Positions 32,052-42,666 of a DNA stretch of 64,000 bases are shown in pieces. The DNA is taken from contig JAQNBH010000142.1 in the NCBI GenBank assembly GCA_028752905.1, positions 248,001 to 312,000 of the forward strand, in the 5' to 3' direction. Numbering within the stretch: the first letter of the stretch is position 1; each line of letters opens with the position of its first letter. A program made the position numbers and the translations under genes. Source of the DNA: Cladorhizidae sp. MBARI D1340-BT2 (lineage: Eukaryota; Porifera; Demospongiae; Poecilosclerida; Cladorhizidae). Under the pieces are notes generated by a model that made no database searches, was not told the origin of the DNA, and saw nothing but the letters and a program-made list of their open reading frames with translations.

Positions 32052-32616
32052 GACTCTCGTGTTAAAGTTGCAGACAAGCAACAAAGTTGATGCCTCAGCT
32101 GACACTGGCATTATAAAATGCTGGTATTATTAATGCATTACTGAGCTGAGGTGCAGCAGGTGTGGCTGGGGGAGGAAGAGGAAAGGTGCGGGGAAGAACA
32201 CTTTTTGGCTTCCCTTTTCTTTAGGTTGGCCAACGAAGACTGGAGCTAAAAATGGCCGAACACAAAGTTAGTGACTGCCAGTGAGTTTTACTCGTATTGG
32301 ACATTTTCTATTGGACCATGAAAATGTATTATTTATTTATTTATCATTTTTGTAGCCTGCATTTTGAAATACTGGCAGAGTGCACTGTGTGCTCCAATAA
32401 TGATCTACTTGAATAGAAGAACACACAATTATAAGAGCAACAACTTCTCAAATTTCAGTTGTTGTACTTCCTTCCCTAAACTTTTGCTCCACAAAGACAA
32501 CACAGTGGGAGGAGCAGAATTCAGAGACACCTATGATCCTTGGAAGAAATCTTATAATGGAAAATATAACAAAACATGGGCACAAAGCTGCAATGACCTT
32601 TAAACCTTCGTGCTTA
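32052..32616. other. Module n, remainder (no gene recognised)
   Basis: It matches 51400-51955 in reverse. AT-rich, with no supported coding sequence. It ends at the second copy of module a. Confidence 0.6.
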
Positions 32617-33080
32617 TAATCAACTTGAAATTGTAAGTAGGTTATTATAATGATATTATGTCAACTGAGAGTTCATTGAGAACCTATGACTATTGCAACC
32701 AAGCTACCTGGCTATACTAAGTCAACCATATATACTAAGTCAATATATACTAAGTCAACCATATATATCTTGTAATAATGACCTTCTAATGACCTTCTCG
32801 CCAGAGGTTAAATTTCAAGTTGATTTATTGTAATATCGTGATGTCAACTGAGAGTTGGTTCATGGATCATATCTTACCTGGAACTTCTGGATGCACACTC
32901 CCTTAGCTTGCATTTGCTTTAGGTCTTCCAGCGGTGCGGTAAGGTACATCTATTCCAGTGCTACACTTGAATGCACGACCCTTTTCCATTTGCTCTGAGG
33001 AAAAGGAAAAGGATCGACAATGCGCTTGGACTTGTACACGTTCGCGCGGTCAGTAATTTTGTAGTTCCTCCAGCGTATTA
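32617..33080. repeat. Module a, second copy, left piece
   Basis: This is a direct repeat of about 12785-13215. It contains a short local duplication (AGTCAACCATATATACTAAG region). It ends in TTA, the target duplication of the Harbinger element, and resumes at 35302-35450. Confidence 0.8.
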
Positions 33081-33322
33081 AGGCTGGTTCACAGTGTGAC
33101 GCTCAGCCATCGTATCGTATCGTATCGTCCTATCGTAACGTATCGTGGTATTGTGAACCAGCAACGACATGACGATACGATACGATAGGACGATACGATA
33201 CGATACGATGGAATAGGATCTGGTTCTATTTGAGCGTCGAGCGTCGAGCGTCCGACCAATCAGAATGCTGGCAAGCGGGAAGGTCACGTGAAAGACTTTG
33301 ACCTTCACACTAGAATTTAACT

Positions 33323-34503
33323 ATGAACGAGGAGAAGTTGATTGAGGCTGTGCGCAAATATCCTTGCTTGTGGCAGGTCTCTTCTGCGATTTACAAGGAG
33401 TTGAGGCCGAAGGAAAATGCTTGGGTTCAAGTGGCTGTGGAAGTAAGATCAGTTATAGTTACCTACGCAATTTAGCTACTAAGATATTGCTCATTTAAAA
33501 ATAGCCACTGCTCACTACAATAGCCATTGCTATAACTGCAATAGTATCAATAGTTTAGAAGTATTTAACTCCATATTTTTTATAGGTTGGAGATGTGACG
33601 GTTGATGAATGTTCCCGCAAGTGGAAGTCCCTGGGGATCGCTTTGTTCGGGAGGTGAAGAAGGTAAGTATATTTGGCCATGTGCATGCATGTGACCTGTT
33701 CATTTGAAACATTACAGGGAAAAGGGAAGCGCAAAAGTGGTGATAAGGGCCCCCCTTATATATCCTGCTGGCCCCTTTATGATGTCCTAAGTTTTTTGCA
33801 GGACACGATCAAACACAGAAGGCAAGTCGTTTTTGATATACTTATAAATGATAAAACTATGTTTGTGTAATAAAATGATAAAAGATACAACTATGTTTGT
33901 GAACAGGACCTACACAAATTACAGTGAAGAGACTTGTGCGGAGACTCCAGTCATAACTCCCAATCACTCCACTACTCCCACTCACTCCAGTACTCCCATT
34001 TACTCCGCCACTCCTACCCCTTCCGTCTTTGATGTCGATTCCGATATTGATGATAGGTATACAAAATAATTTTGTAAACTATTGCATAATGTGGTTGCTT
34101 TTAATCTAGTTTGGTTGAGCCCGAGGCTGCGTCCATCCAACCACCACATGCCAAGCGGCGTGCAACCAATGGCAGGGATGAGGTAAATGAGGCCATCATG
34201 CAGAGTCTACACAGTACAGAAGAGAGGAGGAGAGAAAAGGCAAAGAAGAAGGCTGAAAAAAAGGCAGGCCGTGAAGCAAAGGATGAGGAACATTACTATT
34301 GTCTTCATCTGGCAGCACGGCTACGGAAACTACCTCCCTATGAGAACTCCCTTATCAAACTTAAAATTAGACAATGGCTGCATGAGGCTGAGTTTCCCCA
34401 ACATTGCCCACCCCAACGATACCCTCCTTCCCAATCACAACTACTCCTCCAATCACAATTGCCCCAAACACAACCACCCAGTTGTTATTATGACGAAATT
34501 TGA
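33323..34503 (+). pseudogene. Harbinger accessory MADF/Myb-like DNA-binding protein, 5 exons, one frameshift
   Basis: Exons inferred from splice sites and frame: 33323-33442, 33586-33662, 33718-33821, 33907-34056 and 34110-34503. Exons 1-3 encode a MADF domain (EEKLIEAVRKYPCLW, IYKELRPKENAW, VDECSRKWKSL, YDVLSFLQDTI). Exon 4 is Ser/Thr/Pro-rich; exon 5 has a basic coiled stretch and a BESS-like end (LPPYENSLIKLKIRQWLHE). Exon 2 is 77 bases, one short of whole codons, and the missing base is in KSL-GDRFVREVKK, so this copy has a 1-base deletion. The third intron has a GC donor (GCAAGT). In this superfamily the Myb/MADF partner carries the transposase to DNA. Confidence 0.85.
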
Positions 34504-34554
34504 TATAATTATGCAATAAGTTTAATGTAGCAATACGTTTTTGTTCTCCTAACA

Positions 34555-35153
34555 TAAGTATATTGCCAGGAGACTTCACCAATGCTGCTGTTGAAGTACT
34601 TCGAGAAATCATCACGCATAGAAGCAGCATTACTTGCGAATTTCCTGTAGCAAGGTACCATAACGTAAGAGCCAGCCTTTCTGCAGGTACAATTGGGGCT
34701 CTCACAGAGCTGCTAGACCCACGATGGCTCAGGGATGGACTAACCTGTTCCAAGGGAAATATACAACAGAAATATATAACATATATACTTGGCTAACTAT
34801 GGCATATAACTATTAAAACATACCGCTGCCAGAAGGGAGTCAAATCTTTCCCTACTCATTCTGAGGTATCTGAAATGACTTTCAGGGTCACAGAGCCTCA
34901 TCTCTTGCAGCAAATTGTGGTACTCTCCTTGCCTCCGACGCTGCTGAAAGATGGGGCGTACCAACATCTTCCTTTTCCTTTTCCTTGTAGTCCTCAAGGC
35001 CAACAATAGTACCATGGTCAAATCGTCTTCGCTACTAGAAGAAGAAGAGGAACTGTCACAGCTAGAGCTGCTAGATGAACTTGAACTATCGCAGCTAGAA
35101 CTACTAGATGAAGAAGAAACGGGGTCCATAGCGTCCTCGCGATCGGTCAACAA
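34555..35153 (-). pseudogene. Harbinger transposase remnant lacking the catalytic core
   Basis: Exon 1 (35153-34824) has acidic Ser runs, a basic stretch, then YHNLLQEMRLCDPESHFRYLRMS, cut here to EMRLCDPESHFRYLRMS, typical of the Harbinger N-terminus. After a 79-base intron, exon 2 (34744-34634) gives VPAERLALTLWYLATGNSQ. Directly after it comes MRDDFSKYF...GEVSWQ (about 34630-34555), which resembles the C-terminal end of these nucleases. The DDE nuclease core that should lie between is deleted. The element therefore depended on transposase from elsewhere. Confidence 0.82.
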
Positions 35154-35301
35154 CTCCTATCACGTGAGCACCTTGTCAAAACTCGCCGTTCGAGCGCTAT
35201 ATTGTGAACCAGAAACAATACGATACGATAGAACGATACGATACGATACGATAGGACGATACGATACGATGGCTGAGCGTCAAACTGTGAACCAGCCTTT
35301 A

Positions 35302-35820
35302 GTCTCTATGCAATAGGCAAGCTAGATAGCTATATTTACAAGCGACTTGCTATCTGCTTGCTGGGGTTCAGCAACTACGAGACTCCCTTTTCATAGATTA
35401 TGCTGCGACGATTTTAGGGTGACTAATTATCTGTGACAAGACCCACCGCGCCTAATTATAGTTAGGCCACTCCAATAAGATTCATTGGTTCTCATCACTT
35501 CAGGAGACATAAACAGGATGCGGGCGGGCGGGCGGGCTATTACATTATTAAAACCATACACCACAAATATTTTTTTTAATTTTTTTTTATTATAATTTTT
35601 TTATTATAGTCAGAAGGCTTTCATTAGGCTGTAATTACATAATGATATTCATCATATGTGGTCGTTGCTTAGCAACCTGAAGCTGACCACACTGTTTGTC
35701 GACACCAATGCTATCCCATCAACCATGGTTGCTAGGGACTTTAGTTTAATATTGATTTTTATTTGCACCCGAGTCCAATTTAAAAAAAACGCTGCTTAAA
35801 CCCAACGGTGAAGGGGTTAA
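35302..35820. other. Module a second copy, right piece, then centre of the inverted duplication
   Basis: Bases 35302-35450 continue module a in the left-arm orientation. From 35451 to 35820 the sequence is not found elsewhere in the window. It includes a (GGGC)n run near 35519-35536 and T-rich runs near 35570-35610. This is the spacer between the two arms. No gene is seen. Confidence 0.65.
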
Positions 35821-36372
35821 TAAATGAAGCTCATGCAAGACTTCCTTTGCTGCATTCATAGTGATGATAATGTCAAGAGACAGGGAGGTTTAAAAATCTG
35901 AAATGAGCGAGGAGAATTTCGGCGCGCGGTAATAGGAAATCGTGATCGCGCGAACATGGAAAGTTTTCAGGTCAAAGTGCACATGTACTCACACATTGTC
36001 GATCCTTTTCCTTTCCCCCAGGGTAAATGGAAAAGGGTCGTGCACTCAAGTGTAGCAGTGAGTTTTACGACTACTGAGAGGAAGTTTGCAACAAGGTCTT
36101 TGGAATTGCTTGTGTTAGAGAAAGAAGCAGAGGAACAGCAGAATTAGGTCTACGTTACCGCAGTGCTGGAAGACCAAAAGCAATTGGAAGCTAAGGGAGT
36201 ATGCGTCCATAAGTTCAGGTGAGACAAAATATGACCAACTAATAAATCAACTTGAAATTTTATCTCTGGTGAGAAGGTCATTGTAATAAGATTTATATGG
36301 TTGACTTAAAGTATAGCCAGGTAGCTTGGTTGCAATATTCATAGGTTCTCAATGAACTCTCAGTTGATAAAT

Positions 36373-36403
36373 AAAATAAAAATTATTATTACAATAATAT
36401 TTA

Positions 36404-36467
<64 letters not shown>

Positions 36468-36570
36468 GTATTATTATTATTATTGGTGTTGTTGTTGTTA
36501 TTGTTATTATTATTGTTATTATTTTATTATTATTATTATTTTAATATTATTATTATTATTATTTTAGTTA
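36373..36570. repeat. (ATT)n microsatellite, right arm
   Basis: An interrupted ATT tract with GTT variants. It joins module a directly to the 46-bp array because module n is missing in this arm. Confidence 0.88.
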
Positions 36571-36639
36571 TCAGTAATTTCCCTCAGAAGCTTAGGTTTA
36601 ATAGTTGATAAAACAGACCTTCAGCAACACTATATAACT

Positions 36640-37360
36640 GATTATTAAATACATAGGGACATATGATGATGCATGTATCTATGTGTGTGTATATTAAATA
36701 CATAGGGACATATGATGCATGTATCTATGTGTGTGTATATTAAATACATAGGGACATATGATGCATGTATCTATGTGTGTGTATATTAAATACATAGGGA
36801 CATATGATGCATGTATCTATGTGTGTGTGTATTAAATACATAGGGACATATGATGCATGTATCTATGTGTGTGTATATTAAATACATAGGGACATATGAT
36901 GCGTGTATCTATGTGTATGTATATTAAATACATAGGGACATATGATGCATGTATCTATGTGTGTGTATATTAAATACATAGGGACATGTGATGCATGTAT
37001 CTATGTGTGTGTGTATTAAATACATAGGGACATATGATGCATGTATCTATGTGTGTGTATATTAAATACATAGGGACATATGATGCATGTATCTATGTGT
37101 GTGTACATATTAAATACATAGGGACATATGATGATGCATGTATCTATGTGTGTGTGTATTAAATACATATGGACATATGATGCATGTATCTATGTGTGTG
37201 TATATTACATACATGTGGACATATGATGCATGTATCTATGTATGTGTATATTAAATACATAGGGACATATGATGCATGTATCTATGTGTGTGTATATTAA
37301 ATACATAGGGACATATGATGCATGTATCTATGTGTGTGTGTGTGTATGTGTGTGAGCATA
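36640..37360. repeat. 46-bp minisatellite, right arm
   Basis: About 15 copies, reverse complement of 29876-30395. Several units carry small indels (GATGATGCATG near 36665 and 37130). Confidence 0.94.
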
Positions 37361-38499
37361 ATTATGCATAGGGACATGTAGTAATAAATATGGTAAAGTG
37401 TGACATCTATGATTGGGTATATTGTTCTGGAGTTACACTGAGTAATTTCTTGTAAGCAGCTGCTAATAGAAACAAGACAAAAAAAGTGTTAGTAGACCAT
37501 ACCCACTTATAAATGAGCACCATTATTATACTGCCTTTGCAATTAATGTTGCTGGAGGATAGTTTCCTGGGGGAAATATATGTCTGTAATAATTATTGTG
37601 GGGAAAGATTTGTGGTTTTATAATGCACTTGCAAATTACGCATGTGTGTCTGATAACCGCACCGCTTTTTAGTTTGTTCTATGAATTTTTTTATCAACAC
37701 CAAATTTTTCTGAAGTAAGGGTGTGGTTTGAAGAGGCCACACCCATTGTATAAAGGTAATTTGGGAGAGTGTCTCTGGCGAGCAACTGCAGTGCTCCACA
37801 GAGACTCAAAATTAGCAGGTGTGTTTTGTTGTGGGAGGTGCTGAAGTCTGCTGGTCATGTTCTCAGGAAGATGTCTTCAGTCTGTGCTCTACTATTGCTA
37901 TGAGGTGGAGTGATTCATGGCATAGTTGCAGGTGCTGGACGCAAGTTGTCCTTTTAGCCTTATTCAAGTAGGGAGACAGGGCATGGGAATAGAAATCACT
38001 AGCTAGCTAACGGTCCATCACAATTCACAATACTAGGAGTGCTCTCTCTAGAGCCATGCTGAGAGGGTGTGTTCACATGTGGATATGTGTTCCATATATC
38101 TTGTGAGTGGACCCTTTACCAACTCAGTGAGGGTGGGGCTCACAGTACTACATTAGGTGGAAATGGGGTTTCCCTGACCATGAAAGGCCATGAACTGGAT
38201 AGTGTCTCAGTAGGTAAAGGGTCATACAGATATTTGTGGTCTACACTTGTTATCATTGTTATCTTGTGTATGTGTGTGTGTGTGTGTGTGTGAGGCACTG
38301 GCACACCTCCCATCGCTAATTTTTAAATATTTATTTGTTATCTCCAGCTAAAACCCTGACCCCTATACCATGTTAGGGGAAATGATGGCCACACGAAAAC
38401 AGACCATTAACATAGTCATCTGCAAGTGTCCTACTTGCAGATGACATAACTGAACATCAGGTAATAAATTATTTATTTATGTTGCCTTATTTTCAAGTC
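37361..38499. other. Module k, right arm (no gene recognised)
   Basis: It is the most diverged of the three k copies, with several deletions relative to 53580-54958. The inverted CCCTTTACC pair is kept (38112-38120 and 38213-38221). No coding frame is supported. Confidence 0.6.
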
Positions 38500-39280
38500 A
38501 CTAGTGAGAGAGTAGGTCTGTACGGGAGACATGTGGTTGCCTCTGAGTTAGCTCATGGCACCAGTGAGAGAGTAGGTCTGTACGGGAGACATGTGGTTGC
38601 CTCTGAGTTAGCTCATGACACCAGTGAGAGAGTAGGTCTGTACGGGAGACATGTGGTTGCCTCTGAGTTAGCTCATGGCACCAGTGAGAGAGTAGGTCTG
38701 TACGGGAGATATGTGGTTGCCTCTGAGTTAGCTCATGGCACCAGTGAGAGAGTAGGTCTGTACGGGAGACATGTGGTTGCCTCTGAGTTAGCTCATGGCA
38801 CCAGTGAGAGAGTAGGTCTGTACGGGAGACATGTGGTTGCCTCTGAGTTAGCTCATGGCACCAGTGAGAGAGTAGGTATGTACGGGAGACATGTGGTTGC
38901 CTCTGAGTTAGCTCATGGCACCAGTGAGAGAGTAGGTCTGTACGGGAGACATGTGGTTGCCTCTGAGTTAGCTCATGGCACCAGTGAGAGAGTAGGTCTG
39001 TACGGGAGACATGTGGTTGCCTCTGAGTTAGCTCATGGCACCAGTAAGAGAGTAGGTCTGTACGGGAGACATGTGGTTGCCGCTGAGTTAGCTCATGGCA
39101 CCAGTGAGATAGTAGGTTTGTACGGGAGACATGTGGTTGCCTCTGAGTTAGCTCATGGCACCAGTGAGAGAGCAGGTCTGTACGGGAGACATGTGGTTGC
39201 CTCTGAGTTAGCTCATGGCACCAGTGAGAGAGTAGGTCTGTACGGGGGACATGTGGTTGCCTCTGAGTTAGCTCATGGCA
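38500..39280. repeat. 60-bp minisatellite, right arm
   Basis: Thirteen copies of the 60-base unit, in reverse orientation to 26089-28450. This is the smallest of the three arrays. Confidence 0.95.
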
Positions 39281-40186
39281 CTTTTAGCCTGGACCACATT
39301 TAGTCCGGACCACATTAGCCTGGACCACTTTTAGCCCGGACCAATTAACTTGGACCACATTAGCTTGGACCACATTAGCCTGGACCACTTTTAGCCCGGA
39401 CCACATTAGCTTAGACCACATTAGCCTGAACCACATTAGCTTAGACCACATTAGCCTGGACCACATTAGCTTGGACCACTTTAGCCTGGCCCACATTAGC
39501 GTGGACCACATTAGCCTGGACCACATTAGCCTGGACCACATTAGCCTGGACCACATTAGCCTGGACCACATTAGCCTGGACCACTTTTAGTCTGGACCAC
39601 ATTAGCCTGGACCACTTTTAGCCCGGACCAATTAGCTTGGACCACATTAGCTTGGACCACATTAGCCTGGACCACATTAGCTTGGACCACATTAGCCTGG
39701 ACCACATTAGCTTGGACCACATTAGCCTGGACCACATTAGCTTGGACCACTTTTAGACTGTACTACTTTTGGCCCGGACCACATTAGCCTGGACCACATT
39801 AGCCTGAACCACATTAGCTTGGACCACATTAGCTTGGACCACATTAGCTTGGACCACATTAGCTTGGACCACATTAGCCTGGACCACATTAGCTTGGACC
39901 ACATTAGCCTGGACCACATTAGCCCGGACCACATTAGCCTGGACCACATTAGCCTGAACCACATTAGCTTGGACCACATTAGCTTGGACCACATTAGCTT
40001 GGACCACATTAGCTTGGACCACATTAGCCTGGACCACATTAGCTTGGACCACATTAGCCTGGACCACATTAGCCTGGACCACATTTAGTCCGGACCACAT
40101 TAGCCTGGACCACATTAGCCTGGACCACATTAGCCTGGACCACATTAGCCTGGACCACTTTTAGACTGGACCACTTTTAGCCTGGA
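39281..40186. repeat. 15-bp minisatellite, right arm
   Basis: About 60 copies of GGACCACATTAGCCT/CTT, with TTTTAGCCCGGACC variants. Parts repeat at a longer period (compare the GAACC-containing segments near 39808 and 39956). Confidence 0.94.
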
Positions 40187-41501
40187 CATGTGCTGGTGTG
40201 TGTAGTGTATGTATAAGAACTGGCATGTGCTGGTGTGTGTAGTGTATGTATAAGAACTGGCAGGTGCTGGTGTGTGTAGTGTATGTATAAGAACTGGCAT
40301 GTGCTGGTGTGTGTAGTGTATGTATAAGAACTGACATGTGCTGGTGTGTGTAGTGTATGTATAAGAACTGGCATGTGCTGGTGTGTGTAGTGTATGTATA
40401 AGAACTGACATGTGCTGGTGTGTGTAGTGTATGTATAAGAACTGGCATGTGCTGGTGTGTGTAGTGTATGTATAAGAACTGACATGTGCTGGTGTGTGTA
40501 GTGTATGTATAAGAACTGGCATGTGCTGGTGTGTGTAGTGTATGTATAAGAACTGGCATGTGCTGGTGTGTGTAGTGTATGTATAAGAACTGGCATGTGC
40601 TGGTGTGTGTAGTGTATGTATAAGAACTGGCATGTGCTGGTGTGTATAGTGTATGTATAAGAACTGGCATGTGCTGGTGTGTGTAGTGTATGTATAAGAA
40701 CTGGCATGTGCTGGTGTGTGTAGTGTATGTATAAGAACTGGCATGTGCTGGTGTGTGTAGTGTATGTATAAGAACTGACATGTGCTGGTGTGTGTAGTGT
40801 ATGTATAAGAACTGACATGTGCTGGTGTGTGTAGTGTATGTATAAGAACTGGCATGTGCTGGTGTGTGTAGTGTATGTATAAGAACTGGCATGTGCTGGT
40901 GTGAGTAGTGTATGTATAAGAACTGGCATGTGCTGGTGTGTGTAGTGTATGTATAAGAACTGGCATGTGCTGGTGTGTGTAGTGTATGTATAAGAACTGG
41001 CATGTGCTGGTGTGAGTAGTGTATGTATAAGAACTGGCATGTGCTGGTGTGTGTAGTGTATGTATAAGAACTGGCATGTGCTGGTGTGTGTAGTGTATGT
41101 ATAAGAACTGGCAAGTGCTGGTGTGTGTAGTGTATGTATAAGAACTGACATGTGCTGGTGTGTGTAGTGTATGTATAAGAACTGGCATGTGCTGGTGTGT
41201 GTAGTGTATGTATAAGAACTGACATGTGCTGGTGTGTGTAGTGTATGTATAAGAACTGGCATGTGCTGGTGTGTGTAGTGTATGTATAAGAACTGGCATG
41301 TGCTGGTGTGTGTAGTGTATGTATAAGAACTGACATGTGCTGGTGTGTGTAGTGTATGTATAAGAACTGGCATGTGCTGGTGTGTGTAGTGTATGTATAA
41401 GAACTGGCATGTGCTGGTGTGTGTAGTGTATGTATAAGAACTGGCATGTGCTGGTGTGTGTAGTGTATGTATAAGAACTGGCATGTGCTGGTGTGTGTTG
41501 T
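40187..41501. repeat. 37-bp minisatellite, right arm
   Basis: About 35 copies, reverse complement of 24577-25682. Three minus-strand frames stay open for over 420 codons because 37 bases carries no stop in any frame; this is not coding. Confidence 0.95.
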
Positions 41502-42662
41502 GATGCTCTGTAGATTTCTCATTGCTTTTATTGCCAACATTTCAATGGGAGGACTTTTGTCTCCAAGGCGATGAAGACTGAAGTATTCCTGATGATTATA
41601 AAAGCATGAAGGTGTTCAAAGGGGAATTCCCCAGTACATTTGATGCCGCGAGTTGAAAGTAATTGTACGATATACGAAAATTAACGAAGAAGAAAAGTGT
41701 TTTCAACTCCAGACATCTCTGAAGCTCTGAGTTAACTTTGTGCTCTTTCCTGCAAACAACATCTGAAACATACACAAACGACAAACACAAACGACAAACA
41801 AACAATAAAAATTTAATTTTTTTGTTGTAATTTGGTTAAAAAGGTTAAAAAGGAAAGGAAAGGAAACAAGAGATAGCCATAGGACCACAGCTTGTTAAAA
41901 GATGACCCTTTACCATTTCAACTTGTGCACCTATACTTATTGTATAGCTTGATGGTGAACATGATTTAAAGGATCATCAAACTCAAAGCTGCCTGCATAC
42001 GTGTGTCCAGCTCATTTCCTTGATATTTTTACCAACATAGTTTATCCTTTTTTTAAAAATAAAACTGTTTTCTTTCTTCCTTCCTGTTACTAATGTAACT
42101 AAGGTGCTTGATGACAATACAAAGACAGGTCTGGAGAGTGAAACAGGTCCTGTAATAAATATGGTTCACATCATCTGGAAGAACCTCAAAAGAAGCAGGT
42201 AGCAGAAAACTTATACGCGTGTTTATATGCAGCATAAGAACTTATGCACGTTCTGATTGGATATCTCTAAACGGGATCTGAAGGGGGACATTCCGAGCAT
42301 TTTGCCTCTGTAGATCTGTCGATTCTTAAATTGGTAAAGGGTCTGTACAAGACTAGTGCTGACATTGGTCTACATATGTGAGGTGTGGGACAGCCAGTCT
42401 TGCTAGACAGACTCTCAAACACTAGCAATGACATTGTGATCTCACAGGTCAAAGGTTGAATTCCCCGTGTTGTATTTGACCCTTTACCCAATCACTGCAT
42501 TCCAAAGGGCCTGGCAGACTGACACAAAGAGTGTCTTGTATAGAATGCCACTTGAAAGGGGGGGGGGGGCAATTCCCCCTCTATAATCTTCTTGAAATTA
42601 TGAAAAAGTTTATCATCATCGTCGTCGTGGTCGTCATCATCATTATTGTTGTTATTATTATC
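41502..42662. other. Module g and part of the ATT tract, right arm
   Basis: Reverse counterpart of 23428-24576. A poly(G) run lies at about 42558-42569, and the GGTAAAGGG motifs are at 41906-41914, 42333-42341 and 42480-42488. No gene recognised. Confidence 0.6.
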
Positions 42663-42666
42663 TTAA

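Larger units (their letters stand above)
12554..32600. repeat. Left arm of a large inverted duplication (unit 1)
   Basis: The arm begins near TGTACGAGGCCCAGTAC. It is the reverse complement, module by module, of the right arm (35821-51327), apart from element C and the hAT element here and a TTAA transposon there. Stretches compared by eye are about 95-98% identical. Module order: a (12554-13684), b (19148-20560), AAT tract, d/e (20691-23265), AAT tract, g (23461-24576), 37-bp, 15-bp and 60-bp minisatellites, k (28451-29875), 46-bp minisatellite, AAT tract, n (30716-32616). Confidence 0.88.
33081..35298 (+). mobile_element. PIF/Harbinger DNA transposon, non-autonomous
   Basis: It is flanked by TTA (33078-33080 and 35299-35301), the usual Harbinger duplication. 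Terminal inverted repeats begin AGGCTGGTTCACAGT and extend over 40 bases (one G/T difference, then TGACGCTCAGCCATCGTATC). Dense ATCGT/ACGAT pentamers fill the subterminal regions. Two divergent genes lie inside: a MADF-type DNA-binding gene (plus) and a transposase remnant (minus). Module a copies at 13212 and 50668 show the empty site. Confidence 0.92.

Noticed and set aside
12554..32600. Polinton/Maverick or other giant self-replicating element
   Set aside because: No polymerase B, integrase, capsid or packaging gene traces lie in the anonymous modules; the only protein trace is the nuclease-like relic.
40161..41540. Frames of 421-459 codons in the 37-bp array
   Set aside because: The unit has no stop in any frame of one strand, so all three frames are open. 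The pattern is a property of the repeat, not coding selection.
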